NCBI RefSeq assembly: GCF_002979555.1
Contig: NZ_PCOZ01000014.1
Location: forward strand, 40,947-104,946
Length of the DNA: 64,000 nucleotides
DNA from: Pseudomonas sp. MYb60
GTDB taxonomy: Bacteria; Pseudomonadota; Gammaproteobacteria; Pseudomonadales; Pseudomonadaceae
Reading direction: 5' to 3'
In this document: piece after piece, positions 1 through 7,708 of the stretch
How positions within the stretch are numbered: the first letter of the stretch is position 1
Layout: every line of letters starts with the position of its first letter
Notes under the pieces: generated by a model
The model's input: the letters and a program-made list of their open reading frames with translations, nothing else
Told to the model about the DNA's origin: nothing
The model's database searches: none
Position numbers and translations under genes: made by a program

Positions 1-1006
1 ACGCGCTTTCAAGGAATACGTCACGGGTGGTGGCGGATACACCGCTGTGCTCGCCACCCATCACGCCGGCGATGGCCAGGGCGCGGGAGTGGTCGGCGAT
101 GACCAGGGTGTCGGCACGCAGGCTGACTTCCTGGCCGTCGAGCAGCACCAGTTTCTCGCCTTCTTCGGCCATGCGCACACGGATGCCGCCGTTGATTTCG
201 GCGAGATCGAAGGCGTGCAGGGGCTGACCCAGCTCCAGCATCACGTAGTTGGTGATGTCGACGGCAGCATCGATGCTGCGCACGTCGGCGCGGCGCAGGC
301 GTTCAACCATCCACAGCGGGGTTGGCTTGGACAGGTCGACGTTGCGGATCACACGACCCAGGTAGCGCGGGCAGGCACTGGCTGCCACGACGTCGACAGG
401 ACGGGTTTCGTCATGCACCGCAGGCACAGCTGCCACGACCGGGCGTGTGACCGGAGCGTTGTACAGCGCGCCCACTTCACGGGCCAGGCCGGCCAGGGAG
501 AGGCAGTCGCCGCGGTTCGGGGTCAGGTCGACCTCGATGCTCGCGTCTTCCAGCTCCAGGTAAACGCGGATGTCCTGGCCCACTGGCGCGTCGGCCGGCA
601 GTTCCATCAGGCCATCGTTGCCTTCACCCACTTGCAGCTCGGCTTGGGAGCACAGCATGCCGTTGGACTCGGCGCCGCGCAGCTTGGCTTTCTTGATCTT
701 GAAGTCGCCCGGCAGTTCGGCACCGAGCATGGCGAACGGGATCTTCAGGCCCGGGCGCACGTTGGGCGCTCCGCACACGACCTGGAAGGTTTCCGCGCCA
801 TTGCTGACTTGGCAAACACGCAACTTGTCAGCGTCGGGATGTTGCTCGGTGCTCAGCACCTCGCCCACCACCACACCGCTGAAGACACCGGCGGCCGGGG
901 TGACGCTATCGACCTCAAGACCGGCCATCGACAGACGAGCAACCAGCTCGTCGCGACCTACCTGCGGGCTTACCCAGCCACGCAGCCATTGTTCACTGAA
1001 TTTCAT
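1..1006 (-). CDS. pheT: Phenylalanyl-tRNA synthetase beta subunit, 5' part
   Basis: Beta chain of the alpha2-beta2 enzyme that charges tRNA-Phe in the cytoplasm. The product starts MKFSEQWLRGWV at 1006, preceded by a good ribosome binding site (TTAGGAG, about 8 bases upstream). About 335 residues are visible of the roughly 790 usual for the family; the gene runs off the left edge. The EMAP/tRNA-binding domain comes first (EQHPDADKLRVCQV, CGAPNVRPG), followed by the B3/B4 editing region (PNRGDCLSLAGLAREV, HAFDL). It lies 26 bases after pheS and is probably cotranscribed with it. Identification is certain; only the truncation by the window edge limits it. Confidence 0.97.
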   Translation of the reverse strand, partial: MKFSEQWLRGWVSPQVGRDELVARLSMAGLEVDSVTPAAGVFSGVVVGEVLSTEQHPDADKLRVCQVSNGAETFQVVCGAPNVRPGLKIPFAMLGAELPGDFKIKKAKLRGAESNGMLCSQAELQVGEGNDGLMELPADAPVGQDIRVYLELEDASIEVDLTPNRGDCLSLAGLAREVGALYNAPVTRPVVAAVPAVHDETRPVDVVAASACPRYLGRVIRNVDLSKPTPLWMVERLRRADVRSIDAAVDITNYVMLELGQPLHAFDLAEINGGIRVRMAEEGEKLVLLDGQEVSLRADTLVIADHSRALAIAGVMGGEHSGVSATTRDVFLESA

Positions 1007-1032
1007 CCTGCTCTCCTAAAGATTCGTTACGA

Positions 1033-2049
1033 CTAGCGAAATTGCGCGAGGAACCGCAAGTCGTTGTCGAAGAACAGACGCAGGTCGTTCACGCCGTAAC
1101 GCAGCATGGCCAGACGCTCGACGCCCATGCCGAAGGCAAAGCCCGAGAACTCTTCCGGGTCGATCCCGGACATGCGCAGCACGTTAGGGTGAACCATGCC
1201 GCAGCCCATCACTTCCAGCCAGCCGGTCTGCTTGCAGACGCGGCAGCCTTTGCCACTGCACATCACGCATTCCATGTCGACTTCAGCGGAAGGCTCGGTG
1301 AACGGGAAGAACGATGGACGGAAACGCACTGCCAGTTCTTTCTCGAAGAACACCCGAAGAAATTCTTCGATGGTGCCTTTGAGGTCGGCGAAGTTGATAT
1401 CGCGATCAACCAGCAGGCCTTCGACCTGGTGGAACATCGGCGAGTGAGTGATATCGGAGTCGCTACGGTACACACGGCCTGGGCAGACGATGCGGATCGG
1501 CGGCTTGTTCGCTTCCATGGTGCGGACCTGTACCGGCGAGGTATGGGTGCGCAACAGCATGTTCGCGTTGAAATAGAAGGTGTCGTGCATCGACCGGGCC
1601 GGGTGGTGGCCTGGGATGTTGAGCGCCTCGAAGTTGTGATAGTCGTCTTCGACCTCAGGGCCTTCGGCAATGCCGTAGCCGATATGGGTGAAGAACTGCT
1701 CGATACGTTCCAGAGTCCGGGTAATCGGATGCAGGCCGCCCGAGGCCTGGCCACGACCAGGCAAGGTGACGTCAATGGATTCGGCGGCGAGTTTGGCCGC
1801 AAGATCGGCCTCCTCCATCGTCGCCTTGCGCGCATTGAGCACCTCTGTAACACGCTCCTTGGCCACGTTGATCAGCGCACCGACTTGCGGACGCTCTTCA
1901 GCCGGCAAATTCCCCAGGGTCTTCATCACCTGAGTCAATTCACCTTTTTTGCCAAGGTAGTGAACCCGGATTTGCTCCAGGGCATTGATATCTTCAGCGC
2001 TTTGCACAGCCTCAAGAGCTTGGGCGACGAGCGCGTCCAGGTTTTCCAT
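1033..2049 (-). CDS. pheS: Phenylalanyl-tRNA synthetase alpha subunit
   Basis: Catalytic alpha chain of phenylalanyl-tRNA synthetase, 338 residues, the normal length. The N-terminal coiled coil (about residues 1-90) binds tRNA. The class II catalytic core follows, with motif 2 (RIVCPGRVYRSD) and motif 3 (GFAFGMGVERLAML near the end), and FFPFTEPSAEVD between them. The ATG at 2049 follows TCTGGAG. It sits between rplT and pheT on the same strand, but two strong hairpins between rplT and pheS suggest its expression is adjusted separately from the ribosomal genes upstream. Confidence 0.98.
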   Translation of the reverse strand: MENLDALVAQALEAVQSAEDINALEQIRVHYLGKKGELTQVMKTLGNLPAEERPQVGALINVAKERVTEVLNARKATMEEADLAAKLAAESIDVTLPGRGQASGGLHPITRTLERIEQFFTHIGYGIAEGPEVEDDYHNFEALNIPGHHPARSMHDTFYFNANMLLRTHTSPVQVRTMEANKPPIRIVCPGRVYRSDSDITHSPMFHQVEGLLVDRDINFADLKGTIEEFLRVFFEKELAVRFRPSFFPFTEPSAEVDMECVMCSGKGCRVCKQTGWLEVMGCGMVHPNVLRMSGIDPEEFSGFAFGMGVERLAMLRYGVNDLRLFFDNDLRFLAQFR

Positions 2050-2070
2050 GTACAGACTCCAGATACAAAA

Positions 2071-2100
2071 TAGGGGAAGAGCTTGAAGGCTCTTCCCCTA
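2071..2100 (-). terminator. Attenuator-like terminator before pheS
   Basis: A perfect 12-bp stem (TAGGGGAAGAGC paired with GCTCTTCCCCTA, 6-base loop) is followed on the minus strand by ATTTTGT. It lies 22 bases before the pheS start codon, where enteric bacteria have the pheST attenuator. I see no Phe-rich leader peptide ahead of it. Confidence 0.7.
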
Positions 2101-2114
2101 TTTAAGACGTTTAC

Positions 2115-2144
2115 CACCTTGGGCTGCAGGAGCAGCCCAAGGTG
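2115..2144 (-). promoter_or_regulatory. Hairpin after rplT, partner of the pheS attenuator
   Basis: A second perfect 12-bp stem (CACCTTGGGCTG paired with CAGCCCAAGGTG, 6-base loop) begins 14 bases after the rplT stop. No T-run follows, so it is probably an mRNA-stabilising or processing structure, or a pause element, rather than a terminator. That role is inference; the pairing is directly visible. Confidence 0.5.
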
Positions 2145-2158
2145 ATTGTCGGGGGTAC

Positions 2159-2515
2159 TTAAGCCAGAGTGGCTTTAGCTTTCTCGACAATCGCAGCAAA
2201 CACCGCTTTTTCGTTCACTGCCAGTTCGGCCAGAACCTTACGGTCGATCTCGATGGAAGCTTTTTTCAGGCCAGCAATGAAACGGCTGTAGGACAGACCG
2301 TTAACACGAGCACCAGCGTTGATACGAGCGATCCACAGAGCGCGGAACTGACGTTTTTTCTGACGACGGTCACGGTAAGCGTATTGGCCTGCCTTGATTA
2401 CCGCTTGCTTGGCAACACGGAATACGCGTGAACGCGCGCCGTAGTAGCCTTTAGCAAGTTTCAGAATTTTTTTGTGACGTTTACGGGCAATGACGCCACG
2501 CTTTACACGAGCCAT
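2159..2515 (-). CDS. rplT: 50S ribosomal protein L20
   Basis: Large-subunit ribosomal protein L20, 118 residues, strongly basic, starting MARVKRGVIARKRHKKIL, the invariant opening of the family. It binds 23S rRNA early in assembly. In enteric bacteria it also represses rpmI-rplT translation through an mRNA pseudoknot; I did not identify that structure here. It follows rpmI by 30 bases in the infC-rpmI-rplT operon. Confidence 0.98.
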   Translation of the reverse strand: MARVKRGVIARKRHKKILKLAKGYYGARSRVFRVAKQAVIKAGQYAYRDRRQKKRQFRALWIARINAGARVNGLSYSRFIAGLKKASIEIDRKVLAELAVNEKAVFAAIVEKAKATLA

Positions 2516-2545
2516 GAGTTACTTCCTCTAGTCTTGATCCAAAAA

Positions 2546-2740
2546 TTAACGAAGGCGCAGCATGCGCTCGACTTTTGCCACGTCAGACGGATGCAGCAAG
2601 CTGCTACCGCGCAGTTGACGCTTACGCTTGGTCGACATTTTGGTCAGGATGTGGCTCTTGAAAGCGTGCTTGTGCTTGATACCGTTAGCAGTTTTCAGAA
2701 ACCGCTTAGCAGCACCACTTTTAGTCTTCATCTTTGGCAT
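2546..2740 (-). CDS. rpmI: 50S ribosomal protein L35
   Basis: Large-subunit ribosomal protein L35, 64 residues, starting MPKMKTKSGAAKRF and ending KVERMLRLR, both typical. It lies between infC (60 bases upstream) and rplT, the standard translation operon order, and is probably translated from the same messenger. Length and sequence match the family throughout. Confidence 0.98.
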   Translation of the reverse strand: MPKMKTKSGAAKRFLKTANGIKHKHAFKSHILTKMSTKRKRQLRGSSLLHPSDVAKVERMLRLR

Positions 2741-2800
2741 GTTCGGATACTCCGCATTCAGTTGATAAACATAATCAGAAGGCCTGCCGTGCCCTGTTGA

Positions 2801-3352
2801 TTACTTCTTCTTTTTCGGGGCGATGACCATAATAAGCTGGCGTCCTTCCATCTTAGGATGCTGTTCGACCGAACCGTACTCGAGCAGGTCAGCTTCAACC
2901 CGCTTGAGGAGTTCCATCCCCAGCTCCTGGTGGGCCATCTCACGGCCGCGGAATCGCAAGGATACCTTGGCCCTGTCCCCATCACTCAGGAAACGTACCA
3001 GGTTGCGCAGTTTTACCTGGTAATCCCCTTCCTCCGTCCCTGGACGAAACTTGATTTCTTTTACTTGAATCTGCTTCTGATTCTTCTTCGCTGCAGCAAC
3101 CTGTTTCTTCTTTTCGAAGATCGATTTGCCGTAGTCCATCACCCGGCAAACAGGCGGGACTGCGTCGGCGGAGATTTCCACCAGGTCCAATTTGGACTCT
3201 TCAGCGATACGAAGCGCTTCATCAATCGAGACGATGCCAATCTGCTCGCCGTCAGCGCCAATTAACCGAACCTCGCGTGCCGAGATATTCTCGTTGATCG
3301 GGGCTTTCGGTGCAGCTCGTTTATCTTGTCTCATTTCACGCTTAATAATAAT
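2801..3352 (-). CDS. infC: Translation initiation factor IF-3 (ATT start)
   Basis: IF-3 binds the 30S subunit, blocks premature joining of 50S and checks the start codon. The first ATG (3334) gives 177 residues. Upstream in frame lie three ATT codons (3352, 3349, 3346), giving an N-terminus of MIIKREMRQDKR type as in other pseudomonads, 183 residues. ATT is the classic infC start and allows IF-3 to autoregulate by rejecting its own codon. The first ATT overlaps the thrS stop by one base, so translation is probably coupled; GGAG lies close upstream. Both domains are intact (PINENISAREVRLI; EIKFRPGTEEGDYQVKLRN). Which ATT is used is not settled. Confidence 0.93.
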   Translation of the reverse strand: MIIKREMRQDKRAAPKAPINENISAREVRLIGADGEQIGIVSIDEALRIAEESKLDLVEISADAVPPVCRVMDYGKSIFEKKKQVAAAKKNQKQIQVKEIKFRPGTEEGDYQVKLRNLVRFLSDGDRAKVSLRFRGREMAHQELGMELLKRVEADLLEYGSVEQHPKMEGRQLIMVIAPKKKK

Positions 3353-5274
3353 TACTCCGAATCTGGGCGACCACGCCGGGAAACCGCTTGCGCGAGGAAC
3401 TCAGCGAACTGGGCGACGGGAATCGAGCCCAGGTCAGCACCTTCACGAGTACGCACAGCGACAGTCTGCATCTCGACTTCCCGATCTCCGATAACCAAAA
3501 GATAGGGAACCTTGAGCAAAGTATGCTCGCGGATTTTAAAGCCGATCTTTTCATTTCTCAAGTCGGACTTGGCACGAAACCCGCTTTCGTTGAGAGTTTT
3601 TTCAACTTCGGCGGCAAAATCTGCCTGTTTATCAGTGATATTCATGATCACTGCCTGGGTCGGCGCCAGCCACGCAGGGAACGCACCCTCGTAGTGCTCG
3701 ATCAGGATCCCGACGAACCGTTCGAACGAGCCGAGGATCGCCCGGTGCAGCATAACCGGGTGTTTACGGCTGTTGTCTTCGGAGACGTATTCGGCTCCCA
3801 GACGGATCGGCAGGTTAAAATCGAGCTGCAGGGTACCACACTGCCAGACGCGGCCAAGGCAATCTTTCAGCGAGAACTCGATCTTCGGACCGTAGAAAGC
3901 ACCCTCGCCCGGCTGCAGATCGTACGCAAGGCCCGCGCTGTCGAGCGCTGCAGCCAATGCGGCTTCGGCGCGATCCCACAGTTCGTCGGAACCGACGCGT
4001 TTTTCCGGACGAGTGGACAGTTTCATCTCGACATCGGTGAAGCCGAAATCGCGATAGACGTCCATGGTCAGTTTGATGAACGCGGCGGATTCAGCCTGCA
4101 TCTGCTCTTCAGTGCAGAAAATGTGGGCGTCGTCCTGGGTAAAGCCACGCACACGCATGATGCCGTGCAGCGCACCCGATGGCTCGTTACGGTGGCAGGC
4201 ACCGAACTCGGCCAGGCGCATCGGCAATTCGCGGTAGCTTTTCAGACCCTGGTTGAACACCTGCACGTGGCAAGGGCAGTTCATCGGCTTGATGGCGTAG
4301 TCGCGGTTTTCCGACTGGGTGGTGAACATGTTGTCGGCGTAGTTGGCCCAGTGCCCGGATTTCTCCCACAGGCTGCGGTCAACGACTTGAGGCGTCTTGA
4401 TCTCCAGGTAGCCGTTGTCGCGCTGAACCTTGCGCATGTACTGCTCGAGCACCTGGTACAGGGTCCAGCCGTTCGGGTGCCAGAACACCATGCCCGGCGC
4501 TTCTTCCTGGAGGTGAAACAGGTTCAGGCGCTTGCCGATCTTGCGGTGGTCGCGCTTCTCGGCTTCTTCGATGCGCTGGATGTAGGCCGCCAGCTGCTTC
4601 TTGTCAGCCCAGGCGGTGCCGTAGATCCGTTGCAGTTGCTCGTTCTTCGCGTCACCCCGCCAGTAGGCGCCAGACAACTTGGTCAGCTTGAACGACTTGA
4701 GGAAGCGCGTGTTCGGTACGTGCGGGCCACGGCACATGTCGACATATTCTTCGTGGTAGTACAGGCCCATGGCCTGCTCGTCCGGCATGTCTTCTACCAG
4801 GCGCAGCTTGTAGTCTTCGCCACGGGCGGTGAACACGTCGATCACGTCGGCGCGCGGCGTGACTTTCTTGATCACGTCGTAATCTTTCTCGATCAGCTGG
4901 TGCATGCGCTGTTCGATGGCGGCCAGGTCGTCCGGTGTAAAAGGACGCTCGTAGGCGATGTCGTAATAGAAACCTTCTTCGATGACCGGGCCGATCACCA
5001 TTTTCGCCGTTGGGTACAGCTGCTTGACCGCGTGGCCAATCAGGTGGGCGCAAGAGTGGCGAATGATCTCCAGCCCCTCTTGATCCTTGGGCGTGATGAT
5101 TTGCAGGCTGGCGTCCGAGGTGATCAGGTCGCTGGCGTCAACCAGCTTGCCGTCGACCTTGCCGGCCACGGTGGCCTTGGCCAGGCCTGCACCAATGGAT
5201 GCGGCGACCTCGGCTACGGAAACCGGATGATCGAATGAACGTTGACTGCCGTCGGGAAGAGTAATAGTTGGCAT
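3352..5274 (-). CDS. thrS: Threonyl-tRNA synthetase
   Basis: Charges tRNA-Thr, 640 residues, full length. The start chosen is MPTITLPDGSQ at 5274, directly after AGGAGG; an in-frame start 33 bases further upstream would add 11 residues not found in the family. Domains in order: TGS (1-60), editing domain with HSCAHLIGHAV (about 73-77), class II catalytic core with the zinc-binding MNCPCHVQVF and HRAILGSFER, and C-terminal anticodon-binding domain. It heads the thrS-infC-rpmI-rplT-pheS-pheT cluster. Confidence 0.98.
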   Translation of the reverse strand: MPTITLPDGSQRSFDHPVSVAEVAASIGAGLAKATVAGKVDGKLVDASDLITSDASLQIITPKDQEGLEIIRHSCAHLIGHAVKQLYPTAKMVIGPVIEEGFYYDIAYERPFTPDDLAAIEQRMHQLIEKDYDVIKKVTPRADVIDVFTARGEDYKLRLVEDMPDEQAMGLYYHEEYVDMCRGPHVPNTRFLKSFKLTKLSGAYWRGDAKNEQLQRIYGTAWADKKQLAAYIQRIEEAEKRDHRKIGKRLNLFHLQEEAPGMVFWHPNGWTLYQVLEQYMRKVQRDNGYLEIKTPQVVDRSLWEKSGHWANYADNMFTTQSENRDYAIKPMNCPCHVQVFNQGLKSYRELPMRLAEFGACHRNEPSGALHGIMRVRGFTQDDAHIFCTEEQMQAESAAFIKLTMDVYRDFGFTDVEMKLSTRPEKRVGSDELWDRAEAALAAALDSAGLAYDLQPGEGAFYGPKIEFSLKDCLGRVWQCGTLQLDFNLPIRLGAEYVSEDNSRKHPVMLHRAILGSFERFVGILIEHYEGAFPAWLAPTQAVIMNITDKQADFAAEVEKTLNESGFRAKSDLRNEKIGFKIREHTLLKVPYLLVIGDREVEMQTVAVRTREGADLGSIPVAQFAEFLAQAVSRRGRPDSE

Positions 5275-5640
5275 GGCGCCTCCTCTCCTAGTGGTGACCC
5301 CTACCAAAGGTCACGTGGGTTGGGATGAGCCAGTACAAGATCCAATACCAGGCCGTCCAATGATGAACGCCTGCCTTACAGCGGCAGGAGCCTTTCGGCC
5401 AACCGATAATCGAACCAGAGTGACTGGAGTGAGCTAAAAAGAACATGGCAAGGCGGCAATGGGCGCGCCTGGAAATAGCCAGGGCAACGATGCTAGCACA
5501 GATGAACGGTCATCGCGCCCGCCCCCACCTGTGTAACAGGAAATTCCATCCTTTATAGCCGCAAAAGTGAACTTGGGCTGTACGCCGGCCCTCAAACCCA
5601 CTGAGAATCGCTGTTCGTCCTCGAATCAAAGGAGCACTTC
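5275..5640. promoter_or_regulatory. Intergenic leader/promoter region of thrS
   Basis: 366 bases without a convincing gene, between divergently transcribed thrS and a small secreted-protein gene. It must hold the thrS promoter. A short hairpin (CCTGCC, 7-base loop, GGCAGG) lies at 5370-5388, which would be in the thrS 5' leader. I could not identify a threonine operator of the enteric kind. A ribosome binding site (AAAGGAG) for the plus-strand gene lies at about 5629. Confidence 0.4.
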
Positions 5641-5955
5641 ATGATGCGTTTTACCTCTACCCTCGCCCTCGCCGCTTCCCTGACCCTCCTTTCTCTCGGC
5701 GCTCAGGCAGCCGCCCCGTCGAACTGGCCAGCGGGCGCCCGCGACAGCTTCGTCAGCGACTGCAGCGCAGCCGCCAGCCAGAACGTGGACGTCAAAACTG
5801 CCAAAGCCCACTGTGAATGTGGCGCCGACAAAATCAACGCCGAGTTGACCACCGCAGAAATCAAGGAACTCATGACTAACCAGAACGCCAAGCCGGAGCT
5901 TAAAAACAAGGCTGTCGCGGCGATTTCGTCCTGCAAAGTCGTGAAGAAAAAGTAA
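5641..5955 (+). CDS. Small secreted protein with four cysteines, unknown
   Basis: 104 residues; I do not recognise the family. A clear Sec signal peptide (hydrophobic TLALAASLTLLSLGAQAAA, cleavage near residue 24) precedes a mature part with four cysteines (DCSAAAS, HCECGAD, SSCKVV), which suggests disulfide bonds in the periplasm. The C-terminus is lysine-rich (KVVKKK). The ribosome binding site AAAGGAG lies about 6 bases before the tandem ATG codons at 5641 and 5644; either could be used. It stands alone and is followed by a strong terminator. Confidence 0.75.
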   Translation: MMRFTSTLALAASLTLLSLGAQAAAPSNWPAGARDSFVSDCSAAASQNVDVKTAKAHCECGADKINAELTTAEIKELMTNQNAKPELKNKAVAAISSCKVVKKK

Positions 5956-6066
5956 TAAAGGCCACTGATCAGGCGCGCGTTTTGCCAGAAAAACCGCCTC
6001 AAAACTGCCTTTTCTCACAAATTACGCAGCTTTAACGGCTTTTTTTACAGCCTTACATTTCGCGCC

Positions 6067-6089
6067 AAAGCCCCGTAAATCGGGGCTTT
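6067..6089 (+). terminator. Intrinsic terminator after the secreted-protein gene
   Basis: Perfect 9-bp stem (AAAGCCCCG paired with CGGGGCTTT, 5-base loop). The flanking A and T bases are inside the stem, so it could work in either direction. It lies 112 bases after the stop of the small secreted-protein gene. Confidence 0.65.
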
Positions 6090-6244
6090 CAGCCGATCAC
6101 GGCACTAAACGCAACGCTATTGATTAGCAAACAGTGCCTTGGGGGGGCTCCCAAGTCGAACATTTCGACTATGATAGCCCGGTGTGCCCAGTTGGCCTGA
6201 GCAGCACAGTACTACTGAAAATATATGTTTCTTGGAGATACACC

Positions 6245-6457
6245 ATGTCTAATCGCCAAACCGGCACCGTTAAATGGTTCAACGATGAAAAAGGCTTCGG
6301 CTTCATCACTCCTCAAGGTGGCGGTGACGACCTGTTCGTACACTTCAAAGCTATCGAAAGCGACGGTTTCAAAAGCCTGAAAGAAGGCCAAACCGTTTCC
6401 TTCGTGGCTGAGAAAGGCCAAAAGGGTATGCAAGCTGCACAGGTTCGCGGCGAGTAA
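6245..6457 (+). CDS. Cold-shock protein, CspA family
   Basis: A 70-residue single-stranded nucleic acid binding protein made of one cold-shock domain, starting MSNRQTGTVKWFNDEKGFGF. RNP1 (KGFGFITP) and RNP2 (DLFVHF) are both present. It acts as an RNA chaperone. The ATG at 6245 follows TTGGAGA; a longer in-frame reading from 6134 has no family support. The stretch upstream is probably a long 5' leader, as is usual for csp genes. Pseudomonads carry several paralogues and I cannot say which one this is or whether cold induces it. Confidence 0.95.
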   Translation: MSNRQTGTVKWFNDEKGFGFITPQGGGDDLFVHFKAIESDGFKSLKEGQTVSFVAEKGQKGMQAAQVRGE

Positions 6458-6472
6458 TTCTCCGCTGAGCTA

Positions 6473-6503
6473 AAAAAACCCCGTCCATGTGACGGGGTTT
6501 TTT
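6473..6503 (+). terminator. Intrinsic terminator after the csp gene
   Basis: Stem CCCCGTC / GACGGGG with flanking A-run and T-run (AAAAAA before, TTTTTT after), 15 bases after the csp stop codon. The A/T flanks make it bidirectional, so it could also terminate minus-strand transcription of the adjacent lipoprotein gene. Confidence 0.85.
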
Positions 6504-6530
6504 ATGGGCGCTGCAAAAGCCAGGAATGAC

Positions 6531-6851
6531 TTAGCCGCAATTGACCCGCGTGATCACCAGATTGTCATCGGTGTTCAGGTTCAAGCGGTCGGAGCGGTAT
6601 TCCAGCGTGATCATGTCGTTGGGCTTGAGGATCCGTGCATTCTGCGCACCGGCGCGAGTGCGGGCCTGCTCCAGCAACTGAGGCGAGGCTTTCTGGCCGA
6701 TGGTGAATTCGGCGGCTTTCGACTCACAGCGGCTATGACCGGTGGCGGCCACGGTGGCGTCTTTGGCTGGCTCAGAGGCACCCGGGGTGCTGCAACCCGC
6801 CAATGCGAGTGCTGCCAACAAAGTACCGAATGATGCGAGCTTCCAAGGCAT
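6531..6851 (-). CDS. Lipoprotein of the peptidase inhibitor I78 family
   Basis: 106 residues from the ATG at 6851, which follows AGGAGG; an upstream in-frame start would place a poor sequence before the signal peptide. A lipoprotein signal (LLAALALAGCS) puts the lipidated Cys near residue 21. The rest matches the I78 fold: CESKAAEFTIGQ, ARTRAGAQNARILKPND, TLEYRSDRLNLNTDDN and a C-terminal CG. Such proteins are thought to protect the envelope against serine proteases; the target here is unknown. It ends against the csp terminator and stands as a single gene. Confidence 0.85.
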   Translation of the reverse strand: MPWKLASFGTLLAALALAGCSTPGASEPAKDATVAATGHSRCESKAAEFTIGQKASPQLLEQARTRAGAQNARILKPNDMITLEYRSDRLNLNTDDNLVITRVNCG

Positions 6852-6995
6852 GAAGCCTCCTATGATAAAAAATGGACAGAGTTCGTGCGACAGCGAACAC
6901 AAGGATAGGTTTCAAGACGTAAACCGTCGCGTCGCAAGTCTGCCTGACTCTCGACTGGCATTCGCCCGGTGAATCGTGACCGGATATGAACGTAA

Positions 6996-7304
6996 TCAAT
7001 AGACGTCAATGTAGTCAAACGCGGGCGTCGGCCAGTTCTGCTGCAATGCATTGAAAATCTGCGTCACCCACACTTCATCGCTTGCCGCGACGTTACCGAC
7101 ATAACCTGAACCCTTGGCCCAGGTCTCCAGGCGAAACAGCAGCCCATCAATGTCGACACCGCCCACAATCTTCCCGCTGGAGATGTAAGCGATTCCGGCC
7201 TGGGTGACCCGCAATTGGGCATGTTCATCATCACTGGCGCTGGCGAGGAGTTGGCGCACGGCGGCCAGCGTGAGGTTCTCGGGGTTGCTCAAATCGATCT
7301 GCAC
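6996..7304 (-). CDS. Conserved hypothetical protein, 102 residues
   Basis: I do not recognise a named domain. No signal peptide or membrane segment is seen; it is acidic and probably cytoplasmic. The text reads like a compact alpha/beta protein (LTLAAVRQLLASASDDEHAQLRV, then GGVDIDGLLFRLETWAKG). Coding is supported by typical Pseudomonas codon use and full-length openness. It is convergent with nothing and divergent from the 70-residue gene at 7463. Confidence 0.6.
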   Translation of the reverse strand: MQIDLSNPENLTLAAVRQLLASASDDEHAQLRVTQAGIAYISSGKIVGGVDIDGLLFRLETWAKGSGYVGNVAASDEVWVTQIFNALQQNWPTPAFDYIDVY

Positions 7305-7462
7305 GCGGTTGTTCCCGGCAATTAAACAGGCGCACAGTGTCGCATAGCCCTCCCCTCATGCCTAAGTAGGAGTGCCAAGCGGCCTGCAAAATGGTTAACT
7401 GCCCGCGCAATGATTGCGCACCCGCGCACGCCCCAAGCCTTATTCAGCCCCACGAGACAGTC

Positions 7463-7675
7463 ATGACCACCGTAACGCTCCAAGCCGACATCAAAGCCAA
7501 GTGGCCACAGGGCCAGAGCTCCTACAGCCCCGGCAGCCCGGAAGAATTGGCGATCATCGGTATCGACCTGCTGGTCAAGGAACTCGGCACCCAGGCGGCT
7601 CAAGCGTTCATCGGCCAGATATTCGAGAAATACCCGGCCGATCACATGGGCGCGTTCAACCCCGAGCGCGAGTAA
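7463..7675 (+). CDS. Small hypothetical protein, 70 residues
   Basis: Starts MTTVTLQADIKAKWPQG at 7463; an in-frame ATG at 7391 would add 24 residues of low quality, so the shorter form is preferred although its ribosome binding site is weak. No signal peptide or membrane segment. The C-terminal half (LLVKELGTQAAQAFIGQIFE) looks like an amphipathic helix pair. Function unknown. It converges on the nucleoside hydrolase gene that ends the ribose operon. Confidence 0.55.
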   Translation: MTTVTLQADIKAKWPQGQSSYSPGSPEELAIIGIDLLVKELGTQAAQAFIGQIFEKYPADHMGAFNPERE

Positions 7676-7708
7676 GGGCCGGTCGGCGAATGCCCACCGG
7701 CACGCGCA

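Noticed and set aside
47..2073. Plus-strand open frames opposite pheT and pheS
   Set aside because: Shadow frames of two conserved essential genes; composition is typical of antisense reading.
3388..5238. 616-codon open frame opposite thrS
   Set aside because: It is the antisense of a well-conserved synthetase and has no recognisable domain or ribosome binding site.
6134..6244. In-frame N-terminal extension of the cold-shock protein
   Set aside because: All family members begin at MSNRQxGTVKWF; the extension covers the untranslated leader.
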